DNA of 64,000 nt from Pilimelia columellifera (GTDB lineage Bacteria > Actinomycetota > Actinomycetes > Mycobacteriales > Micromonosporaceae), in contig NZ_BAAARY010000007.1 in assembly GCF_039532605.1 (NCBI RefSeq), forward strand, positions 102,145 to 166,144. The letters run 5' to 3'. Below the pieces are notes generated by a model. That model was not told the origin of the DNA and did not search any database. It saw only the letters and a list, made by a program, of their open reading frames with translations. Made by a program: the position numbers and the translations under genes. Below, in pieces: positions 1 to 8,639 of this stretch; position 1 is the first letter of the stretch; each line of letters starts with the position of its first letter.

Positions 1-913
1 GCCCGCGCCCGCTGAACACCAGGGCCTGGCCGGCCGCCCGCAGCACCCGGTCGAGCTTCACTGGGTCGGTGAGGACCGCACGGCTCAGCGCCTGGTTCGC
101 CATCGCCCGGATGAACTGCTGCTGGTGGCGCTGGCGGGCGTAGTCGCCGCCGGGGATGTACCGCTGACGCACGTAGTCGAGCGCCTCCCAGCCCTTGAGC
201 TGCCGGGTCCCCTTGACGTAGCGCTTCTGCGGGCCCACATATCCGTACGGGCCTTCGCCGCCGGTGTAGCTGGGACGGCGGTGCCGTCCATCCGGCTGCA
301 TGTGGATCGATGTGACGTTCTGGTCGAGGTACATCGTCACCCCGCCCATGGCGTCGACGATGCGTTTGAAGCCGGTGAAAGTGATGATCGCCCCGGCATC
401 GAACCGGCGGATGCCGGTGTAGTCGCTGACGGCGCTGGCCAGCAGCTCGAAGCCGGCGGCCACGTTCGGACGCCCGCCGCCGACCGGGGTGGCGCCGAAG
501 TACATGGCGTGCGCGAGGCGGTCGACGCCGCCGCCGTAACCGGCCTTCTGGAAGCTGGGGATGTCCAGCAGCAGGTCCCGGGGCAGCGACGTCAGATAGC
601 CGCGGTCCATGGACTTCGGCACGTGCAGCAGCAGCACCGAGTCGGCCCGGGGCACCCAGTCCGGGACGCTGTCGCGGGGGTCGATGCCCACCAGCAGGAT
701 GTTGAGCGGGCCGGTGATGTCGCTGGTCGGCGTCGGCGGGCCCGCGGCGTCCCCGAAAAGGTCAGCCTGGCCGACCGCGCCCTCGTACCGCGCCACCAGC
801 GCCGTGGTCCCCATCCAGGCGCCGCCGCTGAACAGCAGCAGCAGGGCGCCCATGGCGATGCTCAGCCTGGCCCACCACGGGGATCGTCGCCGAACGCGCG
901 GTTTCTGTGGCAT
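1..913 (-). CDS. LytR-CpsA-Psr (LCP) family cell-wall glycopolymer ligase, C-terminus outside window
   Basis: Read on the minus strand from an ATG at 913 preceded by GGGGGAG. It opens with a short basic cytoplasmic tail (MPQKPRVRRR), one membrane segment around residues 17-35, then an extracellular domain. LCP hallmarks are visible: a DSVLLLHVPK strand, SLPRDLLLDIP with the conserved Arg-Asp, an NVTSIHM-like strand, and the terminal QRHQQQFIRAM helix. LCP proteins transfer undecaprenyl-linked polymers such as teichoic acids or arabinogalactan onto peptidoglycan at the outer membrane face. The reading frame stays open to base 1, so the gene is truncated by the window edge. It lies downstream of the atp operon terminator and is probably transcribed separately. 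Confidence 0.9.
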   Translation of the reverse strand, partial: MPQKPRVRRRSPWWARLSIAMGALLLLFSGGAWMGTTALVARYEGAVGQADLFGDAAGPPTPTSDITGPLNILLVGIDPRDSVPDWVPRADSVLLLHVPKSMDRGYLTSLPRDLLLDIPSFQKAGYGGGVDRLAHAMYFGATPVGGGRPNVAAGFELLASAVSDYTGIRRFDAGAIITFTGFKRIVDAMGGVTMYLDQNVTSIHMQPDGRHRRPSYTGGEGPYGYVGPQKRYVKGTRQLKGWEALDYVRQRYIPGGDYARQRHQQQFIRAMANQALSRAVLTDPVKLDRVLRAAGQALVFSGRG

Positions 914-1043
914 GTGACTCCCCCATGTCGCGGCCACGCCACCGGCCGCCCAGACGCCCGCCCGGCGCCAGCGGGCCGACACCGACCAGGGTAGTTCGTG
1001 GTCGGCCGCCGATGGGCAACTCGCCCTAAACCGCTACACAGCC

Positions 1044-1078
1044 GGCGGGCCGGCAGGGGTCTCCCCTACCGGCCCGCC
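1044..1078 (-). terminator. Terminator of the ATP synthase operon
   Basis: A 16-bp stem (GGCGGGCCGG-TAGGGG paired with CCCC-TGCCGGCCCGCC, one G-U pair) closes a 3-base loop, 22 bases after the atpD stop. There is no T-run, as is common for high-GC actinobacterial terminators. It separates the atp operon from the LCP gene. Confidence 0.75.
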
Positions 1079-1100
1079 GTCAGAGCCTTGAGCCGACTGA

Positions 1101-2525
1101 CTACTTGGTCAGCTCACGGTAGTTGCGCTCCAGGTCGTCCAGACCGCCGCACATGAAGAACGCCTGCTCCGGCACGTGGTCGTACTCGCCCTCGGAGATC
1201 TTCCGGAACGCCTCGACGGTGTCCTTGATCGACACGAACGAACCCTCGATGCCCGTGAAGATCTTGGCGGCGTAGGTGTTCTGCGACAGGAACCGCTCGA
1301 TCCGGCGAGCCCGGTTGACGGTGATCTTGTCCTCTTCGGACAGCTCGTCCATGCCGAGGATGGCGATGATGTCCTGAAGATCCTTGTACCGCTGGAGGAT
1401 CCGCTTGACCTCGGTGGCCACCGCGTAGTGCTCGGCGCCCACGTACTCCGGGGCCAGGATCCGCGACGAGGACGCCAGCGGGTCGACCGCCGGGTAGATG
1501 CCCTTGTCGGAGATCGAACGCTCCAGGTTCGTGGTGGCGTCCAGGTGCGCGAACGTGGTCGCCGGCGCCGGGTCGGTGTAGTCGTCGGCGGGCACGTAGA
1601 TCGCCTGGAGCGACGTGATCGCCTGGCCACGGACCGAGGTGATCCGTTCCTGGAGCTGACCCATCTCGTCAGCCAGCGTGGGCTGGTAACCCACGGCCGA
1701 CGGCATCCGGCCCAGCAGCGTCGAGACCTCAGAGCCGGCCTGGGTGAAGCGGAAGATGTTGTCGATGAAGAGCAACACCTCCTGCTTCTGGACGTCCCGG
1801 AAGTACTCGGCCATCGTCAGCGCCGACAGGGCGACCCGCAGACGCGTTCCCGGGGGCTCGTCCATCTGGCCGTAGACCAGCGCGGTCTGGTTGATGACGC
1901 CGGACTCGGTCATCTCGTGGATGAGGTCGTTGCCCTCGCGGGTCCGCTCGCCGACGCCCGCGAAGACCGAGGTGCCGCCGAAGTTGTTGGCGACCCGAAT
2001 GATCATTTCCTGGATGAGGACCGTCTTGCCGACGCCCGCGCCGCCGAACAGACCGATCTTGCCGCCCTTGACGTACGGGGCGAGCAGGTCGATCACCTTG
2101 ATGCCGGTCTCCAGGATCTCGGTCTTCGGCTCCAGGTCCGCGAAGGCCGGGGCCTTACGGTGAATGGGCCACCGCTCCGTGACCTGCAACTGCTCGCCCT
2201 CTTTGAGGTTGAGGCAGTCGCCGATCGCGTTGAAGACGTGGGCCTTGGTGCCGTCGCCGACCGGGACGCTGATCGGCGATCCGGTGTCCCGGACCTCCGA
2301 GCCGCGGACCATGCCGTCGGTGGGCTGCATCGAGATGGCCCGGATGATGTTGTCGCCCAGGTGCTGCGCGACCTCGAGGGTCAGGGTCCTGCGACCCTCG
2401 GACAGCTCAACGTCCACGTGCAGGGCGCTGAAGATGTCCGGCATGGCGTCGCGCGGGAACTCGGCGTCCACGACGGGGCCGATGACCCGGACAACGCGAC
2501 CGGTGGCGGTCTTGGTCTCTGTCAT
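1101..2525 (-). CDS. atpD: F1 ATP synthase subunit beta
   Basis: Catalytic beta subunit of the F1 head; ATP forms at the alpha/beta interface facing the cytoplasm. The Walker A motif GGAGVGKT lies near residues 161-168, followed by the GERTREGND catalytic segment, the LLFIDNIFRF Walker B strand and the SAVGYQPTLA loop. Length (474 aa) is normal. The ATG at 2525 overlaps the atpG stop as TGATG, implying translational coupling. A GTG one codon upstream (2528) is also possible and has AGGAAG at good spacing. It is the last gene of the operon, followed by a hairpin terminator. Confidence 0.98.
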   Translation of the reverse strand: MTETKTATGRVVRVIGPVVDAEFPRDAMPDIFSALHVDVELSEGRRTLTLEVAQHLGDNIIRAISMQPTDGMVRGSEVRDTGSPISVPVGDGTKAHVFNAIGDCLNLKEGEQLQVTERWPIHRKAPAFADLEPKTEILETGIKVIDLLAPYVKGGKIGLFGGAGVGKTVLIQEMIIRVANNFGGTSVFAGVGERTREGNDLIHEMTESGVINQTALVYGQMDEPPGTRLRVALSALTMAEYFRDVQKQEVLLFIDNIFRFTQAGSEVSTLLGRMPSAVGYQPTLADEMGQLQERITSVRGQAITSLQAIYVPADDYTDPAPATTFAHLDATTNLERSISDKGIYPAVDPLASSSRILAPEYVGAEHYAVATEVKRILQRYKDLQDIIAILGMDELSEEDKITVNRARRIERFLSQNTYAAKIFTGIEGSFVSIKDTVEAFRKISEGEYDHVPEQAFFMCGGLDDLERNYRELTK

Positions 2526-3451
2526 CACTGTTCACTTCCTGCCGCAGCGAGGGCGTTGACGCCGCCGACGATCTCGCTGATCTCCTGGGTGATCCCGGCC
2601 TGACGCGCGGAGTTCATTTCCCGCGTGTACTTCTGGATCATGTCATCCGCGTTGTCGGTGGCGCTTTTCATCGCACGCCGCCGGGACGCCGACTCGCTCG
2701 CCGCCGAATCGATCAACGCCGCGTAGATGCGGGTGTTGATGTACTTCGGCAGCAGCGCGTCGAGCAGCGCCTCCGCCTCGGGCTCGAACTCGTACGCCGG
2801 CAGGCCCGCCGCCGTCGGCTGGTCCTGCACCTGCATCGGCCCGATGACGCGCGCCCGGGGGGTCTGCGTCATCAGCGACTTGAACTGCGTCGACACGATG
2901 TGCAGCTCGTCGACGCCGAGCACACCGTCGGGACCGGGGCCCGACGCCGTGTCATCGGCGCCCCGCACAAACGCCTCGATCAACGTCGCGCCGATCCGCT
3001 GGGCGTCGGCGAAGCTGGGCTGCTCCGAGAAGCCCGTCCAGCTCGCCCCGATCGCCCGGCTCCGGAACGTGTAGTACGCCAGGCCCTTGCGGCCCACGAC
3101 GTACAGCACCGGCTCCTTGCCCTCGTCCCGCAGCCTCGCCATCAGCTGCTCCGCGGTCTTGATCGCGTTGTAGCTGTAACCACCGGCCAGGCCACGGTCG
3201 CTGGTGATGACCAGGACCCCGGCCCGACGCACCTGCGGACGCGCGGTCAGCAGCGGGTGGTCGATCGCGGTGCTCGACGCCAGAGCGGTGAGCACCCCCG
3301 TGATCGACTCGGCGTACGGAAGAGAGGCGGCGACCCGTGCCTGAGCCTTGGCGATACGGCTGGTCGCAACCAGCTCCATCGCCTTGGTGATCTTCTTCAT
3401 CGACTTGGCGGAACGGATCCGCTGACGAAGAACTCGAACCTGGCCAGCCAT
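2525..3451 (-). CDS. atpG: F1 ATP synthase subunit gamma
   Basis: Central rotor shaft of F1. The N-terminal helix (RVLRQRIRSAKSMKKITKAMELVA) and C-terminal helix (MIQKYTREMNSARQAGITQEI) of the antiparallel coiled coil are both recognisable. The 308-aa length exceeds the E. coli protein by about 20 residues. Part of the excess is a Gly/Pro/Asp-rich stretch (TASGPGPDGVLGVDE) in the middle domain, in keeping with gamma insertions known in actinobacteria. It sits between atpA (9-base gap) and atpD (4-base overlap). Confidence 0.97.
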   Translation of the reverse strand: MAGQVRVLRQRIRSAKSMKKITKAMELVATSRIAKAQARVAASLPYAESITGVLTALASSTAIDHPLLTARPQVRRAGVLVITSDRGLAGGYSYNAIKTAEQLMARLRDEGKEPVLYVVGRKGLAYYTFRSRAIGASWTGFSEQPSFADAQRIGATLIEAFVRGADDTASGPGPDGVLGVDELHIVSTQFKSLMTQTPRARVIGPMQVQDQPTAAGLPAYEFEPEAEALLDALLPKYINTRIYAALIDSAASESASRRRAMKSATDNADDMIQKYTREMNSARQAGITQEISEIVGGVNALAAAGSEQ

Positions 3452-3460
3452 CGGTCAGCC

Positions 3461-5101
3461 CTACTTGTCGTCGGCGGACGGGGTCAGGCGGGTAACGGTC
3501 TCCCGGCCCTCATCGCCCTCCAGCGGGGTAGCGGCGGCCTCGTTGATCCGAAGCTCCTTGGCCTTGGCCAGGTAGAGCTTCTTGAAGGTGGCGATCGCCT
3601 CGTCCAGCGCGGCGACGACATCGTCGTTCCACGTGTTGCCGGCGATCGTCTCCAGGGTCGACTTGTGGGTATGCCGCAGGTAGGCCAGGAACTCGGTCTC
3701 GAAGCGGCGCACGTCCGACACCGGGATGTCGTCCAGCTTGCCCTCGGTGCCGGTCCAGATCGAGACCGTCTGCTCCTGCGGCGCCATCGGGCTGTAGTTC
3801 GGCTGCTTGAGCAGCTCGACCAGGCGCGAGCCCTTCTCCAGCTGTGCCCGGGAGGACTTGTCCAGGTCGGACGCGAAGGCGGCGAACGCCTCCAGCTCCC
3901 GGTACTGGGCCAGGTCCAGACGCAGCCGGCCGGCGACCTTACGCATCGGCTTGACCTGCGCGGCGCCACCGACCCGGGAAACCGAGGTGCCGACGCTGAT
4001 CGCCGGGCGGACGCCCTGGTTGAACAGGTCGGCCTCCAGGAAAATCTGACCGTCGGTGATCGAGATGACGTTCGTCGGGATGAACGCCGAGATGTCGCCG
4101 GCCTTCGTCTCGATGATCGGCAGTCCGGTCATCGAGCCGCCGCCCAGCTCGTCCGAGAGCTTCGCGCAACGCTCCAGCAGACGGGAGTGCAGGTAGAAGA
4201 CGTCACCCGGGTAGGCCTCGCGGCCCGGCGGGCGACGCAGCAGCAGCGACACGGCGCGGTACGCCTCGGCCTGCTTGCTCAGGTCGTCGAAGACGATGAG
4301 GACGTGCTTGCCGGCGTACATCCAGTGCTGGCCGATGGCCGAGCCGGAGTACGGCGCCAGGTACTTGAAGCCGGCCGGGTCGGACGCCGGGGACGCCACG
4401 ATGGTGGTGTACTCCATCGCGCCGTGCTCCTCGAGCAGGCCCTTGACCGACGCGATCGTTGACGCCTTCTGCCCGATGGCCACGTAGATGCAGCGGACCT
4501 GCTTCTTCGGGTCGCCGGAGTCCCAGTTGGCCTTCTGGTTGAGGATGGTGTCCAGCGCGACCGTGGTCTTGCCGGTCTTGCGGTCACCGATGATCAGCTG
4601 ACGCTGGCCGCGGCCGATCGGGATCATCGCGTCGATGGCCTTGATGCCGGTGGCCAGCGACTCCGACACGCCCTGACGGGCCATGACGTTCGGCGCCTGC
4701 AACTCCAGCTCGCGGTAACCCTCGTTCTGGATCTCGCCGAGGCCGTCGATCGGGGTGCCCAGCGGGTCCACCACACGACCGAGGAAGGCGTCGCCGACCG
4801 GGACCGAGAGCACCCGGCCGGTCCGCTTGACCTTCTGACCCTCCTCGATGCCGGTGAAGTCACCCAGGATGACCACACCGATCTCGCGGACGTCCAGGTT
4901 CAGGGCGATACCCAGGGTGCCGTCGGCGAACTCCAGCAGCTCGTTGGCCATCGTCGAGGGCAGGCCCTCGACGTGGGCGATGCCGTCGCCGGCGTCGGTG
5001 ACAGTACCGACCTCCTCGCGGGAGATCTCCGGGTTATAGGAGGAGACGTAGCGCTCCAGGGCGCCCCGGATCTCCTCCGTCGAGATGGTCAGCTCGGCCA
5101 T
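3461..5101 (-). CDS. atpA: F1 ATP synthase subunit alpha
   Basis: Non-catalytic nucleotide-binding subunit of F1. The P-loop GDRKTGKT occupies residues 172-179, preceded by the TGIKAIDAMIPIGRGQRQL segment. The RPAISVGTSVSRVGG signature, containing the arginine that reaches into the beta catalytic site, lies in the C-terminal half. The 546-aa length includes the extended C-terminus typical of actinobacterial alpha subunits. AGGAAGCAGAGG upstream of the ATG provides a ribosome site. A 154-base spacer separates it from atpH, the largest gap in the operon. Confidence 0.98.
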   Translation of the reverse strand: MAELTISTEEIRGALERYVSSYNPEISREEVGTVTDAGDGIAHVEGLPSTMANELLEFADGTLGIALNLDVREIGVVILGDFTGIEEGQKVKRTGRVLSVPVGDAFLGRVVDPLGTPIDGLGEIQNEGYRELELQAPNVMARQGVSESLATGIKAIDAMIPIGRGQRQLIIGDRKTGKTTVALDTILNQKANWDSGDPKKQVRCIYVAIGQKASTIASVKGLLEEHGAMEYTTIVASPASDPAGFKYLAPYSGSAIGQHWMYAGKHVLIVFDDLSKQAEAYRAVSLLLRRPPGREAYPGDVFYLHSRLLERCAKLSDELGGGSMTGLPIIETKAGDISAFIPTNVISITDGQIFLEADLFNQGVRPAISVGTSVSRVGGAAQVKPMRKVAGRLRLDLAQYRELEAFAAFASDLDKSSRAQLEKGSRLVELLKQPNYSPMAPQEQTVSIWTGTEGKLDDIPVSDVRRFETEFLAYLRHTHKSTLETIAGNTWNDDVVAALDEAIATFKKLYLAKAKELRINEAAATPLEGDEGRETVTRLTPSADDK

Positions 5102-5171
5102 CCTCTGCTTCCTCTGATTCAGTGCCCGGGCTCCCGCGAGGGGCGCCGTGAGCGAACGGCGAAGTGGTGCT

Positions 5172-5194
5172 TGAAGCGCCCGTCGGACGCTTCA
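5172..5194 (-). promoter_or_regulatory. Intercistronic hairpin between atpH and atpA
   Basis: Perfect 7-bp inverted repeat TGAAGCG / CGCTTCA with a 9-base loop inside the 154-base atpH-atpA spacer. It is weak as a terminator. It could be an mRNA processing or stability element that adjusts the stoichiometry of F1 subunits; that role is inference. Confidence 0.35.
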
Positions 5195-5255
5195 TGTTCC
5201 TCGGCGCGGTCAGGCGCCCAGACGATCATCGTGCCCTCTCGGGCGCGAGTGGTGC

Positions 5256-6074
5256 TCAGCGCGCGACCAGCGCGTTGCGGGTGTCGACGAAGCGCCGGGC
5301 GACGGTGCCGTCGTACAGGTCGGACCCGACCTGCACGCTGATGCCGCCGAGGATCCGCGGGTCGATCGTGAACCGCAGCGACATCTCCCGGCCGTAGATC
5401 CCCGACAGCGCCGTGGCGAGGCGACCTTGAGCCAGCTCGCTCAGCGGCGAGGCGACGGTCACGTAGGCGACCTGACGCTCCCGACGCTCGGCGGTAAGCT
5501 CGACCAGGCGGCTGAGCCCAGCGGCGAAGTTACGACCGCCGAAACCACGGACCGCCAGCTCGGCCAGCCGAACCGTGACCGGCCTGGCCTTGCCGACGAG
5601 CAGGCTGTGCACCAGCGCGATCCGCCGTTCCGGCAGCGCCGACGAGTCGCTCACAGTGGAGGCCAGCTCCGGGGAGCCGTCGACAACCTGACCGAAACGG
5701 AACAGCTCGTCCTCGACCTCCGCCAGCTCGCCACCGAGGTCGGCGGCGGCCAAGAGGGCGTCGACGCCGATCCGCTCCACCGCGTTGAGCAGCTCGGCCG
5801 AGCTCCACCGGCCGACCACCAGCGCGGACAGCAGGTCGATTGTGGCGGCGCCGACCTTGCCGGCGAACACCGAACGCAGCAGCCCGGCGCGGTCCTGGCC
5901 CTCACGGGCCGGGTCCGACAGGGCGCGACGCAGCCGTGGCTCACCGGCCAGCAGCGACGCCAACGACAGGATCTCCTCAGCGGTCGCGGCCACCGCCTCG
6001 GCCGGAGCGCCAGCGGCGTAGGCCGCCAGCCGCTCGCCCGCGGCGGCGTACGACTCCCGGCTGACGGCCGACAT
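5256..6074 (-). CDS. atpH: F1Fo ATP synthase subunit delta
   Basis: Peripheral-stalk subunit linking F1 to the b subunits. It begins MSAVSRESYAAAGERL and ends in the conserved C-terminal region GRLATALSGIYGREMSLRFTIDP-ILGGISVQVGSDLYDGTVA. At 272 aa it is much longer than the about 177-aa E. coli delta, the extra length lying in the N-terminal helical half, as in other actinobacteria. The ATG at 6074 overlaps the atpF stop as TGATG; a TTG one codon earlier is less likely. Confidence 0.95.
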   Translation of the reverse strand: MSAVSRESYAAAGERLAAYAAGAPAEAVAATAEEILSLASLLAGEPRLRRALSDPAREGQDRAGLLRSVFAGKVGAATIDLLSALVVGRWSSAELLNAVERIGVDALLAAADLGGELAEVEDELFRFGQVVDGSPELASTVSDSSALPERRIALVHSLLVGKARPVTVRLAELAVRGFGGRNFAAGLSRLVELTAERRERQVAYVTVASPLSELAQGRLATALSGIYGREMSLRFTIDPRILGGISVQVGSDLYDGTVARRFVDTRNALVAR

Positions 6075-6604
6075 CAACGCCGTCCGGCGGTCTCGAGGTC
6101 GGACAGGAACCGCTCGACCGTGCCGCGCTGACGCGCCTCGTCCGCCAGCGACTCGCCGACGATCTTGCTGGCGAGGTCGACGGCGATGGTGCCGATCTCG
6201 GCCCGCAGCTCGCGGACGATGGTCTGCCGCTCAGCGGCGAGCTGCTCCTTGCCGGCCGCGATGATGCGGTCCCGCTCCTCGGCGGCCTTGGCCAGGACGT
6301 CCCTGCGGATGCCCTCGGCGTCGGCGCGAGCCTCGTCACGGATCCGCGCCGCCTCGGTGCTTGCCTCGGCCAGCTTGGCGCGGTACTGGTCGAGCTGGGC
6401 GTTCGCCTCGGCCTGGGCGGCCTCGGCGCGCTTGATGCCGCCCTCGATCGCGTCCACCCGGGCCCGGAAGGTCTCTTCCATCTTCGGGAAGACGAACTTC
6501 ATCAGCACGAAGCACAGCAGCGCGAACGCGATCGTGCCGAGGACCATCTCCTGCCAGATCGGCACGAGTGGGTGGTGCTCACCACCTTCAGCGAGGTAGC
6601 GCAT
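6074..6604 (-). CDS. atpF: Fo ATP synthase subunit b
   Basis: Membrane-anchored stator stalk. One N-terminal transmembrane helix (about residues 20-42, VLGTIAFALLCFVLMKFVF) precedes a long charged, Ala/Glu-rich coiled coil (KRAEAAQAEANAQLDQYRAKLAEA and onward). Length 176 aa is typical. GGGAGG lies 5 bases before the ATG at 6604. It overlaps atpH by 4 bases and follows atpE by 29 bases. Confidence 0.96.
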   Translation of the reverse strand: MRYLAEGGEHHPLVPIWQEMVLGTIAFALLCFVLMKFVFPKMEETFRARVDAIEGGIKRAEAAQAEANAQLDQYRAKLAEASTEAARIRDEARADAEGIRRDVLAKAAEERDRIIAAGKEQLAAERQTIVRELRAEIGTIAVDLASKIVGESLADEARQRGTVERFLSDLETAGRR

Positions 6605-6633
6605 GTAAACCTCCCGGCTGTGTTGGAGTTACG

Positions 6634-6888
6634 TCAGGAGGTGCTGCCCTTGAAGACGAAACCGAAGGCGATACCCAGCAGCGCCAGGGCCTCGATGACG
6701 GCGAAGCCGATCCAGACATAAGGCAGGGTCAGCCGCGACGACTCCGGCTGGCGCGCGGTCGACTGGATGTAGGCCGAGAAGACCAGACCCACGCCGATGC
6801 CGGGGCCGATGGCCGCGAGGCCGTAGCCGATCGCGGACAGGCTGCCGCCGACGACGCCCTCGGCGAGAACTGCGGATGCTACGGACAT
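6634..6888 (-). CDS. atpE: Fo ATP synthase subunit c
   Basis: Proteolipid of the rotor ring: 84 aa forming a two-helix hairpin. Helix 1 is glycine-rich (GYGLAAIGPGIGVG), the polar loop carries RQPE (residues 46-49), and the proton-binding carboxylate in helix 2 is Glu66 (FAVIEALALLG). A carboxylate flanked this way, without the sodium-site polar pattern, is expected for a proton-coupled ring. AGGAGG precedes the ATG. Confidence 0.97.
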   Translation of the reverse strand: MSVASAVLAEGVVGGSLSAIGYGLAAIGPGIGVGLVFSAYIQSTARQPESSRLTLPYVWIGFAVIEALALLGIAFGFVFKGSTS

Positions 6889-6956
6889 GCTGTGTTTCCT
6901 CCTGGATTCCGGGCGTGACGTTCACGCGCCGAGATTCGGACGTTGCAGGTGGTGAC

Positions 6957-7745
6957 TCAGTGCTCCTCAGCCAGCGCGCCGGAGACGTAGCTGGCGGTGA
7001 GCACGGTGAACACGTACGCCTGAAGGACCGCCACCAGCGCCTCCAGGAAGGTCAGCCCGATCGCCAGCGCCCAGGACAGGAGCGAGACCGGCTTGAGGAA
7101 TAGACTCTCGGAGTTGAGGAGCACGAAGCCACCGAGGGTGAACACCAACAGGATGACGTGGCCGGCGAACATGTTCGCGAACAGACGCAGCGCCAGCGTG
7201 GCGGGGCGGAAGATGAAGTTCGAAGCCAGCTCGATCGGGATGAGGATCGGCATCATGAACCACGGCGCCGGGGGCATCAGGTGGTTCTTGAAGAACGTGC
7301 CCGCGCCGTTCTTCTGAATGCCGACGTAGATGAACATCACGTAGCTGATCGCGGCCATGACGAGCGGCATCGCGATGTGCGAGTTCGGCGACGTCTGAAT
7401 ACCGGGAATGATGCCCATGAAGTTCGTCAGCAGGATGAAGCAGAACAGGGTGGTCAGATACGGCGCGAAACGCAGCCCCTCATGACCGATCATGTCCTTG
7501 GCGATGGTGTTACGGCCGAAGTTGTAGATGGACTCCGCCATCCACTGCTTCTTCGTCGGGACCAGCTTCGGGTCCCGGTAGCTCATGAGGAAGTAGATGA
7601 TGATCGCGGCGACCGCCACCCACACCAGGATCGAGTACTTGGTCAGCCACTGGTCATCGCCGCCGAGGATCGACGGCGTGAAGAAGTCGCCCACGGTCGG
7701 CGGGAAAGGAACCTCGGCCGTGGGGGCCATCTGCTGTGCGAGCAC
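6957..7745 (-). CDS. atpB: Fo ATP synthase subunit a
   Basis: Membrane stator of the proton channel, 262 aa with about five to six hydrophobic helices. The essential arginine lies in ATLALRLFANMFAGH (Arg187), facing the subunit c carboxylate. The conserved PLVMAAISYVMF and LLTNFMGIIPG segments are present. GGAAGGG five bases before a GTG at 7745 supports this start; a later ATG at 7730 is possible. First of the canonical subunits in operon order (B-E-F-H-A-G-D). No epsilon gene is in view, since the run ends at the terminator after atpD. Confidence 0.97.
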   Translation of the reverse strand: MLAQQMAPTAEVPFPPTVGDFFTPSILGGDDQWLTKYSILVWVAVAAIIIYFLMSYRDPKLVPTKKQWMAESIYNFGRNTIAKDMIGHEGLRFAPYLTTLFCFILLTNFMGIIPGIQTSPNSHIAMPLVMAAISYVMFIYVGIQKNGAGTFFKNHLMPPAPWFMMPILIPIELASNFIFRPATLALRLFANMFAGHVILLVFTLGGFVLLNSESLFLKPVSLLSWALAIGLTFLEALVAVLQAYVFTVLTASYVSGALAEEH

Positions 7746-7761
7746 CGTATCCCTTCCGTTC

Positions 7762-7995
7762 TTACGCGCTCATCCGGCGGACCACGAGGTAGATCGCTCC
7801 GGCCATGCCGAGCACCAACCCGATGGCGGTGGCGATGCCACCGGTGTCGAGCCAACGATCGACCAGATAGCCGACGCCGCCCCACACAGCCATGCCGCCG
7901 ATCAGGTAACCCATCACCGCCCAGCCCTGATCGCTCCGGGGCGGCTCGTCGCCGTTCGGAGCACCACTGGACTGGGAAGGCTGGTCACCGGCCAT
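7762..7995 (-). CDS. AtpZ/AtpI-like small membrane protein
   Basis: A 77-aa protein with a hydrophilic, Pro/Ser/Asp-rich N-terminus and two transmembrane helices (WAVMGYLIGGMAVWGGVGYLVD and GIATAIGLVLGMAGAIYLVV) ending in Arg-Arg-Met. Size, hairpin topology and place directly before atpB match the AtpZ/AtpI family, associated with c-ring assembly or Mg/Ca transport. The ATG at 7995 lacks a convincing Shine-Dalgarno; an in-frame GTG further upstream is an alternative. Function is inferred from family and context. Confidence 0.75.
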   Translation of the reverse strand: MAGDQPSQSSGAPNGDEPPRSDQGWAVMGYLIGGMAVWGGVGYLVDRWLDTGGIATAIGLVLGMAGAIYLVVRRMSA

Positions 7996-8129
7996 GACGC
8001 GGCGAACGATATCAGCAGCGCCTACGGATACGCCCCGCACCCCCCGGGCCGCCAGGACCCAAGTGGAGCGGGGCGTGTCGATGCCTCGAACCCGCGACGC
8101 TGGGCAGATTGTCGCGAACTGACGGACCG

Positions 8130-8639
8130 TCAGCTGACCGCGAGCGCCCCGCGCCGTTGGCCGCGGTGCAGCCACCAGATGTGGACGCCGGTCCAGCCGA
8201 AGACCCCGAAACAGATCCCGATCGCCATCGGGGCCAGCCCGGCCCATCCGGCGTTCGCGACCAGGTACATGATCATGCCGAACAGCCCGAACTTGGTGAC
8301 GTAGAGCGTCATCCCCATCGGAAAGATCAACGCGGGCGCGGCGGTGTCGACCCAGGCCAGGAACACCGTGGTCAACAGATAACTGAAGACCACCAGGGCG
8401 ACGCCACTGACCGCGCCGGCCGCCCCGTCGACGCCACGAGTCATCCCGCCGGCAACACCGGCGACGAGCAGCATCGCCGCGGCTGTGGGCAGCAACACCC
8501 GCAGGTGCGCCAACCGCCAGGCCAGACCGGGCAACGGCGCCGGCGGGTCGATCTCGCCGCTGGCGATCCGCTCGGCGCGCTCGGCGTCCTCCGCGTCGTC
8601 CTCGTCGGCCCAGGCGTTGGGAACGAAACGCAGCCTCAC
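8130..8639 (-). CDS. Four-helix membrane protein at head of the atp genes (subunit I-like)
   Basis: A 169-aa protein: an acidic, alanine-rich cytoplasmic N-terminus (ADEDDAEDAERAER), then four hydrophobic segments starting near residue 45. It begins with a GTG at 8639 overlapping the glyA stop as GTGA. A distinct gene in this position is usual in actinobacterial atp operons and is often called ATP synthase subunit I. I see no catalytic motif. A role in Fo assembly is inferred only from position and topology. The 134 bases between it and the AtpZ-like gene contain no further gene. Confidence 0.7.
   Translation of the reverse strand: MRLRFVPNAWADEDDAEDAERAERIASGEIDPPAPLPGLAWRLAHLRVLLPTAAAMLLVAGVAGGMTRGVDGAAGAVSGVALVVFSYLLTTVFLAWVDTAAPALIFPMGMTLYVTKFGLFGMIMYLVANAGWAGLAPMAIGICFGVFGWTGVHIWWLHRGQRRGALAVS

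Noticed and set aside
1176..2603. Long open frame antisense to atpD (475 codons)
   Set aside because: Mirror of atpD caused by GC-biased third positions; Arg/Val/Leu/Asp-rich with no family features or ribosome site. The same applies to the long antisense frames over atpA, glyA, prmC, hom and nos.
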